Assembly: GCA_964450565.1 (NCBI GenBank)
Contig: CAYVCP010000002.1
Location: 1-44,619 of the forward strand
From: CAYVCP01 sp964450565
Lineage (GTDB): Bacteria > Patescibacteriota > Minisyncoccia > Minisyncoccales > CG1-02-41-26
DNA length: 44,619 bases
Reading direction: 5' to 3'
Numbering within the stretch: position 1 is the first letter of the stretch; each line of letters begins with the position of its first letter. Position numbers and translations under genes: made by a program. The notes under the pieces were generated by a model. That model worked only from the letters and a program-made list of their open reading frames with translations. It did no database searches and was not told where the DNA came from. Below are positions 8,313-16,559 of this stretch, piece by piece.

Positions 8313-8970
8313 AGACATTTTGGATAAAATAAAAAAGGGAGAAGTAAGGATGCACTCAAAGATGTATTTTATTCTTAAAACATTATTGTTTGTTATTTCT
8401 TTTATAATTACTATTTTTATTGCTGTATTTTTGATCAGCTCCATATTCTTTGCCTTAAGAATAACAAGTGCCACTACTTTACCAAAATTAGGATATATGG
8501 GTATAGGAAAATTCTTAATTTTCTTTCCTTGGGTTATAACATTAATATCAATTTTCTTGATTTTAATTATTGAAAAACAAGCTAAAAAAATAAAAACTGT
8601 TTATAGAAAACCTTTAGTTTTTTCTTTAACTATCGTTCTACTTTTTATTACTTTCTTTAGTTTCTTAGTTGCCAAAACACCACTTCACAATAAAATTTAT
8701 CAACACAGATATCCTTTTATGGAACAAATGTATAAAATGCAGTTACCAAAAGATGTGATTGTTGGAACAATAATAGAGTTTAATAAAAATAACTTTCAAA
8801 TAAAAACAAAAGAAGGTAATTTATTGTTAATCTCAACTTCTACCCAAACACGATTTCCTAAATATCAAAATCTTCACATAAATGACATGATAATGATTAT
8901 CGGAAAAACAAATAACCAAATTATTGAAGCAAAAGCCATCAGAATAATGAGAAAACCCTTAATAAGATAA
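8299..8970 (+). CDS. Membrane protein, probable partner (anti-sigma) of the ECF sigma factor
   Basis: A 223-aa protein with a short basic cytoplasmic N terminus (DKIKKGEVRMHSK) and three hydrophobic helices at about residues 24-52, 72-92 and 106-124. After these comes a soluble domain of about 85 residues with a beta-rich pattern (VIVGTIIEFNKNNFQIKT), which could be an OB-like fold. It overlaps the sigma gene by 14 nt, which suggests co-translation and an anti-sigma or signal-sensing role. There is no zinc-binding anti-sigma motif (HxxxCxxC), so the role is inferred from context only. Confidence 0.55.
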   Translation: MTLSKDILDKIKKGEVRMHSKMYFILKTLLFVISFIITIFIAVFLISSIFFALRITSATTLPKLGYMGIGKFLIFFPWVITLISIFLILIIEKQAKKIKTVYRKPLVFSLTIVLLFITFFSFLVAKTPLHNKIYQHRYPFMEQMYKMQLPKDVIVGTIIEFNKNNFQIKTKEGNLLLISTSTQTRFPKYQNLHINDMIMIIGKTNNQIIEAKAIRIMRKPLIR

Positions 8971-8976
8971 GCTAAT

Positions 8977-9774
8977 ATGAAAATAGGTATTTTTGACTCT
9001 GGGTTTGGAGGATTAGAGATTTTAAGAGAAATTATAAAACAAATCCCCTCTTACCATTATATTTATCTTGCAGACACTAAAAGAGCTCCTTATGGCAATA
9101 GGTCTCAAAAAATAATTTATAAATTTACTGATCAAGCAGTTAATTTTTTAATAAAAGAAAATTGTAACTTAATTATTTTAGCTTGCAACACAGCTTCCTC
9201 AAAAGCTTTAAGAAAAATTCAAAGAGTAAAGAAAATAAAAATATTAGGCGTTTTAATTCCAGCAACAGAAGAAGCAGAAAGGAAAACAAAAAATAAAAGA
9301 ATTGGTATAATAGCTACAAAAGGCACAGTAATATCTCGGGCATTTGAAAGAGAACTTCATAAATTAGACAAAAATATAAAAGTATTTCAAAAAGCATGTC
9401 CTGTCTTAGTTTCTAAAATAGAGTCAGGACAAAAAGATTGCAAGGAAACAGAAACATATTTAAAAAGAGTTATCTCTCCCTTAATAAGTGAGGAAATTGA
9501 TACTTTAATTTTGGGATGCACTCACTATGGCTTATTAGAGGAAAAGATAAAAGAAATTACAAGAAATATATTTATTGTTTCAGAAGGAAAAATAGTGGCA
9601 AAAAAACTAAAAAACTATCTAAAAAGACATCCTGAAATTAAACTTTCTAAAAACAATAAATTAGAATTTTTAACAACAGGAGAAAAAAACAAATTTGAGA
9701 GTTTGGGAAGTGTTTTTTTTGGTAAGAAGATAAAAGCTAAAAAAGTAAATCTTATAGAAAAACACAAAGAATGA
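8977..9774 (+). CDS. murI: Glutamate racemase
   Basis: A 265-aa cofactor-independent enzyme that makes D-glutamate for peptidoglycan. It begins with the typical IGIFDSGFGGLEIL. The two catalytic cysteines lie in ACNTASS and GCTHYGLL, and ADTKRAPYGNR is the substrate loop. It follows the sigma partner by 6 nt and is probably in the same transcript. Its presence implies that the cell builds its own peptidoglycan. Confidence 0.96.
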   Translation: MKIGIFDSGFGGLEILREIIKQIPSYHYIYLADTKRAPYGNRSQKIIYKFTDQAVNFLIKENCNLIILACNTASSKALRKIQRVKKIKILGVLIPATEEAERKTKNKRIGIIATKGTVISRAFERELHKLDKNIKVFQKACPVLVSKIESGQKDCKETETYLKRVISPLISEEIDTLILGCTHYGLLEEKIKEITRNIFIVSEGKIVAKKLKNYLKRHPEIKLSKNNKLEFLTTGEKNKFESLGSVFFGKKIKAKKVNLIEKHKE

Positions 9775-9823
9775 CTTATAATTCACCAAATCAAGTTAAG
9801 CTATGCAATAAGTAGAAAAAATA

Positions 9824-9832
9824 TGGTAAAAT
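9824..9832 (+). promoter_or_regulatory. Extended -10 promoter candidate for the 9864 gene
   Basis: TGGTAAAAT (9824-9832) is an extended -10 element. The same TATGGTAAAAT string occurs before iorA at 28746-28756 on the minus strand. No clear -35 is seen. The start codon is about 30 nt downstream. Confidence 0.4.
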
Positions 9833-9863
9833 TAATAAAGGTCGTAAATAATAAAAAAACTTT

Positions 9864-10235
9864 ATGACAGGTATAGAATTCTTAGCTTTAATATTGGGTA
9901 TTTTAATTTTAGCAAAGGTTATTATATTTTTTGTAAAACCAAAGTTATGGATGTCAATAACAAAGAAAACAACAAAGAATAAGGTTACTTTTTCTGTTGT
10001 TTCTTTGGTTGTAGCTATTATTGCTGGATACTTAGTTCTACAAGAAATGACTATTGCAGAAATTGGAGCAGTAACAGTATTTATCGCTGCTTTAAGCGCT
10101 CTTTCTTTCGGACCCTATATAAACAAAATAACTACAATAGCAGACGAAGCATCAAAAGATTTGTTAAAAAAATCTTGGCTATCTATTGTGATATGGGTTG
10201 CTCTGGGTGTATGGATGATTGTTTCTGTTATTTAA
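9864..10235 (+). CDS. Small membrane protein of unknown function
   Basis: A 123-aa protein with four likely membrane helices: about residues 4-25, 42-62, 66-84 and 104-122. Basic residues between the first two (KPKLWMSITKKTTKNK) point to a cytoplasmic loop. It has no recognisable motif. It stands alone between murI and a bidirectional terminator, convergent with nagB. Confidence 0.7.
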   Translation: MTGIEFLALILGILILAKVIIFFVKPKLWMSITKKTTKNKVTFSVVSLVVAIIAGYLVLQEMTIAEIGAVTVFIAALSALSFGPYINKITTIADEASKDLLKKSWLSIVIWVALGVWMIVSVI

Positions 10236-10245
10236 TAAAAAAACA

Positions 10246-10280
10246 CAAAAGCAAGGATTTTTTAACCCTTGTTTTTGTTT
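10246..10280. terminator. Bidirectional terminator between convergent genes
   Basis: An 11-bp stem (10246-10256 with 10267-10277, including one G-U pair) around a 10-nt loop, A-rich on the left and T-rich on the right. It can stop the plus-strand gene ending at 10235 and nagB, whose stop codon lies within its right edge. Confidence 0.8.
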
Positions 10281-10962
10281 ATAATAAAGAAGCAGCCTCT
10301 TTGTCTATTATTACATAAAGATTATTATGCTTTTGCAGAATAGAAGCTGGTACCTCTGTTGTAATCTCTCCCCTTAAGGCCTTTTTCAGAATATCAGCCT
10401 TATGTTTGCCTGAAACCAAAAGAAGAATTTCTTTAGCTTCCATAATAGTTGCCATACCCATTGTTAGTGCTTTTTTAGGAACATCACTAATACTTTTAAA
10501 AAATCGCTGGTTATCTTTTCTTGTCATTTCTTCTAGATCAACCACTCTTGTTCTTGACTCAAAAGCACTACCGGGTTCGTTAAAACCAATGTGTCCGTTT
10601 CTACCAATACCAAGAATTTGTAAATCTATACCCTTTTTCTCTTTTATCATTCTTTCGTATTCTTTTGGATCTTTTTCTAAAAGAAAACCATGAATACCTG
10701 TTTTTGAGAAAAGATTTCTTTCCATATAGTAATGATAACTTTGGGTTGATTTAAAATCTATGTCATAATATTCATCTAAATTGAAAGAACAAACACGAGA
10801 AAAGTTCAAATTAGAATTTGACATTTCTTTATAAAGACCTAACGGAGTAGATCCTGTTGCCAATCCCAAAACAATATTAGGCTTTTTTTTCATCCTGCTT
10901 TTAACAAATAGAAAGGCCTCATGGCTCAATTCCTTATAATTCTCTTTTATTATAATTTTCAT
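10279..10962 (-). CDS. nagB: Glucosamine-6-phosphate deaminase
   Basis: A 227-aa enzyme that converts glucosamine-6-phosphate to fructose-6-phosphate and ammonia. Key stretches are GLATGSTPLGLY, FNLDEYY, GIGRNGHIGFNEPGS (catalytic Asp/His region) and TMGMATIM. It is near the short, non-allosteric length (B. subtilis 242 aa). It overlaps the upstream PIG-L deacetylase by 29 nt, so both are translated from one mRNA and probably act one after the other on an N-acetylglucosamine derivative. Confidence 0.95.
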   Translation of the reverse strand: MKIIIKENYKELSHEAFLFVKSRMKKKPNIVLGLATGSTPLGLYKEMSNSNLNFSRVCSFNLDEYYDIDFKSTQSYHYYMERNLFSKTGIHGFLLEKDPKEYERMIKEKKGIDLQILGIGRNGHIGFNEPGSAFESRTRVVDLEEMTRKDNQRFFKSISDVPKKALTMGMATIMEAKEILLLVSGKHKADILKKALRGEITTEVPASILQKHNNLYVIIDKEAASLL

Positions 10963-11731
10963 AAACCAAAAAAGTTTCCATAAAATAGTTATCTGCTACT
11001 TTTGTATTTTTTCCATAACCAAATACTCTCTGCTCCAAAACAACAGATCCCCTAAATTTAGCTAAACTTTCTGTTGCTCTTTCAAATGGAGTTCTTCTGG
11101 TTTGAGATTGGTGAACTCTAAGTGCTTTTAATTTGTGTTGCATTTCTTTTTTAGAAAAAATAAAAGCAGTATTAAACTCATAGGGATTAAATAAAGACCA
11201 TGGATTTTCATAAAAAAATAAGGTAGTAGGCTCTTTTTTCTCTTCCCTTTCTAAAAAAGGAGTTTCTAACGCCTTAAAGAAAAGTAAAGTAGCCAACTTG
11301 TGTCTCGGATGTAAATCGTCTTTTTTGGGTAAAAAAACAATATCAGGATTTTGGGCAATTAAAAAGTTTTCTAATTTGATAATATCTTCCTCTAAAATCA
11401 TCAAATTATCTTTTGTGTAAGAAGCTAAAGATAGATAAACAGGAGGCTTTGTTTTTAAAATCTTTGCCTCTCTCTTCATTTCTTGTTCTCTAATTTTAGT
11501 GGCTTGTTCTTTTTGTTTTCCTTGAACCCCCCTGTGCCCTGAAAAGAATAGAACAGGAATTATGATATTATTTTTTGATAAAGCAGAAATAAATCCTCCA
11601 CAACAAATAGACATATCATCAGAATGAGGAGATATAACAACAATCTTTTTATTCTTAAAAAGTTTTTCTTCTTTAACGGGAAAGTCTTTTGGTAATTTTA
11701 AAACACTATAAATGTCTAATTTTTCTTGCAT
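10934..11731 (-). CDS. PIG-L/LmbE family zinc N-deacetylase
   Basis: A 265-aa enzyme of the family that removes acetyl groups from N-acetylglucosaminyl compounds. The zinc motif PHSDD is at about residues 35-39, with the third ligand in HPRHKLA and a conserved CGG loop after the first motif. It is followed in overlap by nagB. In Bacteroidetes NagB-like and LmbE domains occur fused in one protein, which supports a shared pathway. Here the pair may replace NagA. The start is the ATG at 11729-11731, 5 nt after a -10 box. Confidence 0.88.
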   Translation of the reverse strand: MQEKLDIYSVLKLPKDFPVKEEKLFKNKKIVVISPHSDDMSICCGGFISALSKNNIIIPVLFFSGHRGVQGKQKEQATKIREQEMKREAKILKTKPPVYLSLASYTKDNLMILEEDIIKLENFLIAQNPDIVFLPKKDDLHPRHKLATLLFFKALETPFLEREEKKEPTTLFFYENPWSLFNPYEFNTAFIFSKKEMQHKLKALRVHQSQTRRTPFERATESLAKFRGSVVLEQRVFGYGKNTKVADNYFMETFLVYENYNKREL

Positions 11732-11736
11732 TTTTT

Positions 11737-11742
11737 ATTATA
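11737..11742 (-). promoter_or_regulatory. -10 box giving a leaderless PIG-L mRNA
   Basis: A perfect TATAAT on the minus strand ends 5 nt before the ATG. It directly follows the T-run of the upstream terminator. The -35 is poor (TTTAAC, 17 nt upstream, inside the terminator hairpin). Confidence 0.6.
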
Positions 11743-11744
11743 AC

Positions 11745-11772
11745 AAAAGAAACCGCAGGGTTAAACCTGCGG
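11745..11772 (-). terminator. Terminator of the large surface protein gene
   Basis: On the minus strand CCGCAGG and CCTGCGG (11753-11759 with 11766-11772) form a 7-bp GC-rich stem with a 6-nt loop, followed by TTTCTTTT. Confidence 0.85.
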
Positions 11773-11786
11773 CCTCTTAAGTCTTG

Positions 11787-14528
11787 CTATCTTACTGGTA
11801 TATTCTCTGGTACGGAATGTATAATCTTTTTCTTTCTTTTGTTTCTGAAAAATAAAAGAAAGGAAATAAGGCACAAAACAGCTAAAATTAAAGCAAGCCA
11901 GTAGATGAATTCAGATGTCACTAGTCCTGCTAAACCAGCAACAGCAACTTCACCACCTTCTTTATTAGAATCATTAATATTAGCTAAAAACCCAGTTTCA
12001 TCAATTACTAATTCATCTTCTTCATCTTCTCCTGAAACAAGATTATCCAATAATTCTTGTGGTTCTATCATTCCGATTTGTCCTTGTGGAATTTGTCCTT
12101 GTGGTAAACTTTCAAGTAATGTTCTGTAGTTCTCAATTTCTGCTAATTCTATAGCAGTTAAAGGAATTTCCATAGAACAATAGAGCTCATTAATTTTGTT
12201 TCTTGTTGTAATGTAAACAAAACCAGTAGGCTCTTGTGATCCCCAGGGAGTCAAAATATCGTAAGAATAATCCATTTGAAATCCAATAACAGCATTATAA
12301 GTAGCTGAATCAAATATTCCATTCACTACTACATTTTCATAACCCTGATAATTTTTTAAGAAATTTTGTAATTTCTCAACTTCAGTTGGATTATTATCTG
12401 CTCCCATCTTAAGAAAATCTGTTAAATAAGTACAGACCTGCAATGGAGGAATAATAGTCGGTACTACTGGTGTTGTAGTAGCATGATAGCTAATCTCTTC
12501 TCCAATTGCCTCCTTAGAGGGTACATTATCAGAAATAGGCCTAAAAAAGTAAGCTAATTCTGAATTAAGTCCAGGTACAAGTACAGCATGAGTTGAAGAC
12601 AAAAGAATATCTTCAGACGTATAGTCATTATAACCACGACTTAATGTTGTAGTTAAGTTAGAAATAGAACTTGTACCAAACAACACTTGACTTGTGGCCG
12701 GAGCATTAGTATCCCAAGTTATCATAAAATCACCATTATCTTGATGTTCCACCATTTCATTTGAGATAACAAGAGTAGGAGCATAATGAACGAAGACACC
12801 GCCACCTCCTCCTGAATCATCTTTCACATAAACAACCCTTTCTTTTTGATCAGCTTGTAATCCCTGAGAGTCAGAAACATCATATAAGATACTATAATAA
12901 CCAGGAGTATCTACATTAACAGTATTTCCTGAAATTATTATATCTGCTGTTATGTCGCCATCTTCAAAATCAAAAGCAGTACTACCGGGATCTGTAAAAG
13001 ATCCTCCTTTCTCAATTTCGATATTGACATTTCCAAGCAAAGTAATAACAGGTCTCTCATTTTCTACATCTTTGTCTGGATCATAAGATAAGATGTTCTG
13101 AACATCTTTATCTGTATGGCAAGTAGGATCTAGTTCATCTACTAAACCATCATTGTCATTATCAATGCCATCAGAGCAAGCTTTAGATNNNNNNNNNNNN
13201 NNNNNNNNNNNNNNNNNNNNNNNNNNNNNNNNNNNNNNNNNNNNNNNNNNNNNNNNNNNNNNNNNNNNNNNNNNNNNNNNNNNNNNNNGGTCTAATTCAT
13301 CTACTAAACCATCATTGTCATTATCAATGCCATCAGAGCAAGCTTTAGATTCTTCATGCAAGGTAGAACAAAAGCCTAGGGTAATACTTGAGTATTGGTC
13401 TCCCATGTAACTAACAGAATCCTCTGTATTTGACCCCAAAGCATTCTGAGCAAAACCTTGTGAATCAAAGAATACTCCTGATAATCCAGTACCTAACTCT
13501 GTGTTGCTTACAACGTCAGCATAAAGATAAGAACCATCTTCAAGCTTTAAAGCAACAGCGTTAATGTTGTTTCCTGTTCTCTCGTTCTCTAATTGATTAT
13601 CTCTAAAACAATCAATGGTGATGTAAGAGCCATTGTTGTTTACTGTTCCGTCAGCGTCACTCAAGTAAACATCGTAGTATTCTTGAGCTCCAGTATGGAA
13701 GTCTGAAGAAGAAGCGTTTTCTTGAATGTCGGTTAATATAGCTACATCGCTAGTTGCAAAAACAAACTCATTAAAAGCAGTTGTTTGCTCATAAACATAG
13801 ATAGAGGCTAAATCCTTAAGACCGAGAACAGAGCTTAAGTTTCCTTGGCAAGAAGTAACATTAAATTCACTATCCTTGTCTGGATCATAGACACTGTTAA
13901 CAAGACAACCAGGGTCTAATTCATCTACTAAACCATCATTGTCATTATCAATGCCATCAGAGCAAGCCTTAGGTTCTTGGTATTCATTTAGAATAACCAT
14001 CGTTCTGTCTAACCATGAAGATGAAAGAGTAATATCTCCGTCTGTCTTCATGTCGTGATTAGGTGGATCATCTGTCATATCATCTGGAGTAAGAAGATAT
14101 GTAGGAGGAAAAACATCACCTAAAGTAGATACTTGTAATAAATATTGATCATTATAAAGGGGAGCTGACCATCCATCTCCTGTTATTTCTTCTGGACCAA
14201 AAAGGTAAGAAGCAATAGCAAGATTTTCATATGTTACACATTCAGCATTATTCTCTCCACTGCCTAAAATATCAGTATTTAGATTCAATGGTGTGGTAAA
14301 AATAGTTTCTCCTGTCCCAAGACCTGAATGAGAAATTCTAAATTCACCACCAGCACTCAAAGAACCATCAGCAATAGTTCCATCTTGATCAATGACTACC
14401 TTACAAATGCTAATTGAGCCATTGTCTGGGTCTTCTGCATTAATACTTTGAATGCCAAATACCGTAAAAGCCACCATAGCAAAAACAACTGCTATAGACA
14501 GCTTTTTAAATTTCATTTTTATATTCAT
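11787..14528 (-). CDS. Large cell-surface protein with DGIDNDNDG repeats, Ig-like and peptidoglycan-binding domains (gap inside)
   Basis: About 913 residues as drawn. It has a signal peptide (hydrophobic, ending near SINA at about residue 31), then a beta-rich region and three copies of KACSDGIDNDNDGLVDEL, an Asp-rich calcium-binding-like repeat. A DUF5011-like Ig domain follows (PVITLLGNVNIEIEKGGSF through VYVKD), then a fibronectin-like stretch and a peptidoglycan-binding domain (LKMGADNNPTEVEKLQNFL, then GIFDSATYNAVIGFQ). The end is one membrane helix and a basic tail (RNKRKKK). A 100-N gap at 13189-13288 falls between repeat copies, so true length is unknown. The GAAAGG before the ATG can act as a ribosome-binding site. 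It is likely a wall-bound, membrane-anchored protein. Confidence 0.85.
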   Translation of the reverse strand: MNIKMKFKKLSIAVVFAMVAFTVFGIQSINAEDPDNGSISICKVVIDQDGTIADGSLSAGGEFRISHSGLGTGETIFTTPLNLNTDILGSGENNAECVTYENLAIASYLFGPEEITGDGWSAPLYNDQYLLQVSTLGDVFPPTYLLTPDDMTDDPPNHDMKTDGDITLSSSWLDRTMVILNEYQEPKACSDGIDNDNDGLVDELDPGCLVNSVYDPDKDSEFNVTSCQGNLSSVLGLKDLASIYVYEQTTAFNEFVFATSDVAILTDIQENASSSDFHTGAQEYYDVYLSDADGTVNNNGSYITIDCFRDNQLENERTGNNINAVALKLEDGSYLYADVVSNTELGTGLSGVFFDSQGFAQNALGSNTEDSVSYMGDQYSSITLGFCSTLHEESKACSDGIDNDNDGLVDELDXXXXXXXXXXXXXXXXXXXXXXXXXXXXXXXXXXSKACSDGIDNDNDGLVDELDPTCHTDKDVQNILSYDPDKDVENERPVITLLGNVNIEIEKGGSFTDPGSTAFDFEDGDITADIIISGNTVNVDTPGYYSILYDVSDSQGLQADQKERVVYVKDDSGGGGGVFVHYAPTLVISNEMVEHQDNGDFMITWDTNAPATSQVLFGTSSISNLTTTLSRGYNDYTSEDILLSSTHAVLVPGLNSELAYFFRPISDNVPSKEAIGEEISYHATTTPVVPTIIPPLQVCTYLTDFLKMGADNNPTEVEKLQNFLKNYQGYENVVVNGIFDSATYNAVIGFQMDYSYDILTPWGSQEPTGFVYITTRNKINELYCSMEIPLTAIELAEIENYRTLLESLPQGQIPQGQIGMIEPQELLDNLVSGEDEEDELVIDETGFLANINDSNKEGGEVAVAGLAGLVTSEFIYWLALILAVLCLISFLLFFRNKRKKKIIHSVPENIPVR
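13129..13188 (-). repeat. DGIDNDNDG repeat copy, 3' side of gap
   Basis: DNA copy coding for SKACSDGIDNDNDGLVDELD. Its last 55 bases (13134-13188) are identical to bases 13296-13350 on the other side of the gap. Confidence 0.85.
13189..13288. other. Assembly gap (100 N) inside repeat array
   Basis: The contig beyond the gap extends 7 bases past the shared 55-mer, so this gap is not a simple overlap. It probably hides one or more repeat units. The reading frame happens to stay open across the placeholder, which proves nothing about the true length. Confidence 0.9.
13289..13350 (-). repeat. DGIDNDNDG repeat copy, 5' side of gap
   Basis: Nearly identical at DNA level to 13129-13188 and 13912-13975. 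It differs in a few silent or near-silent bases at the edges. Confidence 0.85.
13912..13975 (-). repeat. DGIDNDNDG repeat copy, first in the protein
   Basis: Encodes KACSDGIDNDNDGLVDELDPGC, followed by a YDPDKDSE linker that recurs later as YDPDKDVE. The central 45 bases are identical to the other copies, which suggests recent duplication or gene conversion. Confidence 0.85.
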
Positions 14529-14671
14529 TGTGACCTTTCAAACCCTAACAAATTAAAAACTAAACTAAGCAAACAGTAGTTAATAGCTCGTAACTGATTA
14601 AGATTGATTAATTAGAAACTAACTATTCTGTTTTTTATGATCAAAAAAGAGCTGATTAAGAGCTAATGTAT

Positions 14672-14699
14672 ACAATACACCTTTTTCTTGTTTTGTCAA
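14672..14699 (-). promoter_or_regulatory. Promoter candidate of the surface protein gene
   Basis: -35 TTGACA (14694-14699), 16-nt spacer, -10 TATTGT (14672-14677) on the minus strand. The leader before the ATG at 14528 would be about 135 nt, AT-rich and without an obvious strong fold. Confidence 0.5.
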
Positions 14700-14703
14700 C
14701 CTA

Positions 14704-14730
14704 AACAAAAAAACACTATTTTGAAGTGTT
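14704..14730 (-). terminator. Terminator downstream of the 15185-14772 gene
   Basis: Minus-strand hairpin AACACT/AGTGTT (14712-14717 with 14725-14730) followed by seven Ts. It is the second of two adjacent hairpins. Confidence 0.8.
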
Positions 14731-14769
14731 TTGATTGGCTTACTAGTTAAAAACTAGTAAGCCAATCAA
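14731..14769 (-). repeat. Perfect 18-bp inverted repeat just after a stop codon
   Basis: Bases 14731-14748 are the exact reverse complement of 14752-14769, with a 3-nt loop. In RNA this is a very stable hairpin starting 2 nt after the TAA at 14772-14774. It sits directly before the terminator hairpin and may protect the 3' end of the mRNA. Confidence 0.85.
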
Positions 14770-14771
14770 TT

Positions 14772-15185
14772 TTATTTCCTAAATGGTGTTATAATCTCCA
14801 TCCACGCAATTTTACTTTTGTGAATAGAGATCTCTTCCTTTGTTTTTGGAAGAAAAATAATTACTCTTTCTGGTACTTGTGGATGAAAACCTTTGAAGAC
14901 ACCAGAAAAAACCTTATCGGAAAACATGGTTTTTACAATCACATGTTTCCCTAAAACCTTTCTGTTGAGACTAAAAACTCCCATAACGCAACAACCTTCA
15001 TCGCTACGTATTAGGTTATCCCCACAGTTAAAAATAATAGTAGGATTAATTTTATACCTCATAGAAGTATCTGAGGCTTCATAGCCCTCTTTTATCAAGA
15101 AAGCTCCTGATGTTTCATCTACTACAATCTTACCCACAATATTTCTTTCTCCACTGCAGGTTGAAACCAATATCTTTGAAAACAT
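14772..15185 (-). CDS. Hypothetical protein with strong promoter and Shine-Dalgarno
   Basis: A 137-aa soluble protein, not recognised. The sequence alternates short beta-like strands and contains three cysteines in the middle (FNCGD and EGCCVMG). There is no signal peptide or membrane helix. The gene has a near-consensus promoter, an AAAGGAGG ribosome-binding site 7 nt before the ATG, and a double hairpin 3' end, so it is an independent and probably well-expressed unit inside the surface-protein block. Confidence 0.75.
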   Translation of the reverse strand: MFSKILVSTCSGERNIVGKIVVDETSGAFLIKEGYEASDTSMRYKINPTIIFNCGDNLIRSDEGCCVMGVFSLNRKVLGKHVIVKTMFSDKVFSGVFKGFHPQVPERVIIFLPKTKEEISIHKSKIAWMEIITPFRK

Positions 15186-15209
15186 TTATAATTCCTCCTT
15201 TCGCTACGT

Positions 15210-15238
15210 ATTATAACACATACCTTTGGAAAAGTCAA
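15210..15238 (-). promoter_or_regulatory. Strong promoter of the 15185 gene
   Basis: -35 TTGACT (15233-15238), 17-nt spacer, -10 TATAAT (15210-15215) on the minus strand, followed by a 5' leader of about 20 nt that holds the AAAGGAGG site. Confidence 0.75.
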
Positions 15239-15240
15239 TA

Positions 15241-16401
15241 TTAAAAAATCAAGAAACCAAAAAGATAATAGAGACCCAAAAGAAATAAGACAAGAGACTC
15301 AACAAAGGTAATCCATGTGGTGAAACTTTTTGAACTTAATTTAATGGTCATAGTAAAAACAGCTATCAAAAACACAATAATCTCATCAATCATATAGAAC
15401 AAAATGAAAATAGAGATATAGAGTAAGTAATGAAAAACAGAAAGATTAGCTTCAGCTAGAATACCTGCAAAAAACAAAGGGACAGCAGCAGAACAAGGAA
15501 ATTCAGCTATTGTAATAACAACAGCAAAAAATAAAATAGCAAGAATAACAGCAAAGATACTTTCACTGCTTTGTAAGGTGTTCTGTATTTTATTGGAAAA
15601 CTTTGATACCATTCCACCCTTTTGCATCTCACAAGTAGGTCCTTGTTTTGCAAATTTCAAAAAATCTTTAAAAAAGTAAAACCCTCCAGCAACCCCTAGT
15701 AATCCAACCAATATTTCCATTATTTTCAGATAAGGAGCTAGAAACAAGAAAAGTTGAAACCATAGAAAAATTAAGAGGCCATAAACTAAGGATGTGGTGA
15801 ATATAAAAATACCACCAAAAATTAATATCTTTTTTCTTGATTTCAATATCAAAACTAATCCTAAAATTAACACTAAAGCACCCAAAGAACAGACATTAAA
15901 ACCATCGAAAAAGCCCATTAAAACAGCTGTTATAGGCAAAGAATATTGATCTTTTCTTATTTCTCCCAAAATTGGCAAATTAATATTTTCTTCTTTTAAA
16001 GCTGTCCCCTCCTGAACTTCTATGCCCGCTAAAAAAGCGAACTTTTCTTCTAGTCTTTGAGCAACGTTGTCTGAAAAACCAATAAAATATTCGTCATCAA
16101 AAAAAATAATAGGAACCATCCCATAGCGATCTTCTGCAACACTATGTTTTTCATAAAGAAATATTAACTTTTCTACTACTTTTTTATTTGAAATAGATAA
16201 TTCTTCCACTATTACAGAGGGATATCTATCGTCAAAGTCCTCTAACAGTACCTTAACCCTGGCACAGACTGTGCAAGATTCAGAATAAAAAAAGCTTACT
16301 TGAGCGTTGTCTTGTAAGTTTGTTTCTTGTTTTAGAAAGTAACTTGTAGCACCCAAAACAATTAATAAGATAAATATGAGAATAGTAAAAATTTTGTTCA
16401 T
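15241..16401 (-). CDS. Thioredoxin-like domain fused to CcdA/DsbD-type membrane redox protein
   Basis: 386 aa. An N-terminal membrane anchor (residues 4-24) is followed by a glutaredoxin/thioredoxin-like domain with the redox pair CTVC (about residues 43-46) and a cis-Pro region GMVPIIFF. After about residue 155 come six or more helices with single conserved cysteines in FNVCSLGAL and AEFPCSAAVP, the pattern of CcdA/DsbD transmembrane electron carriers. It would carry reducing power across the membrane to exported thiols. The SipW/TasA-type genes upstream encode Cys-containing exported proteins, its likely clients. A structured leader precedes it. Confidence 0.82.
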   Translation of the reverse strand: MNKIFTILIFILLIVLGATSYFLKQETNLQDNAQVSFFYSESCTVCARVKVLLEDFDDRYPSVIVEELSISNKKVVEKLIFLYEKHSVAEDRYGMVPIIFFDDEYFIGFSDNVAQRLEEKFAFLAGIEVQEGTALKEENINLPILGEIRKDQYSLPITAVLMGFFDGFNVCSLGALVLILGLVLILKSRKKILIFGGIFIFTTSLVYGLLIFLWFQLFLFLAPYLKIMEILVGLLGVAGGFYFFKDFLKFAKQGPTCEMQKGGMVSKFSNKIQNTLQSSESIFAVILAILFFAVVITIAEFPCSAAVPLFFAGILAEANLSVFHYLLYISIFILFYMIDEIIVFLIAVFTMTIKLSSKSFTTWITFVESLVLFLLGLYYLFGFLIF

Positions 16402-16429
16402 AGATAAAAATAACCAAAACCCCTGCCTG

Positions 16430-16553
16430 CTTAGGGTAAATTATAGGTGCGTTTTCCAGGTGGGACTCCTCTTCCCATGCTATATAAGTATGAAAAATAT
16501 GGATTCCCTAAAAATTAGTTTTGATCCTTAATTATGCTCTAAGTAGCAGGAGC
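16430..16553 (-). ncRNA. Structured leader or small RNA upstream of the redox gene
   Basis: A consensus promoter drives about 125 nt of non-coding sequence before the ATG at 16401. The ends can pair (CCTG-CTA-CTTAG with CTAAG-CAGG, closing the molecule), and inside CCAT/ATGG and GGGA/TCCC pairs form further arms. The 3' part ends in AGGGG then a T-rich stretch, a weak terminator-like end. No known riboswitch class was recognised. It could be a cis-regulator of the redox gene or a processed small RNA. Confidence 0.5.
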
Positions 16554-16559
16554 ACTTAT

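Noticed and set aside
13153..13410. Plus-strand ORF in the repeat region of the surface protein
   Set aside because: It is the reverse of the DGIDNDNDG repeat and spans the Ns; only the minus-strand reading gives domains.
13129..13975. CRISPR array
   Set aside because: The repeats are in-frame protein repeats at irregular spacing, with no short spacers and no cas genes nearby.
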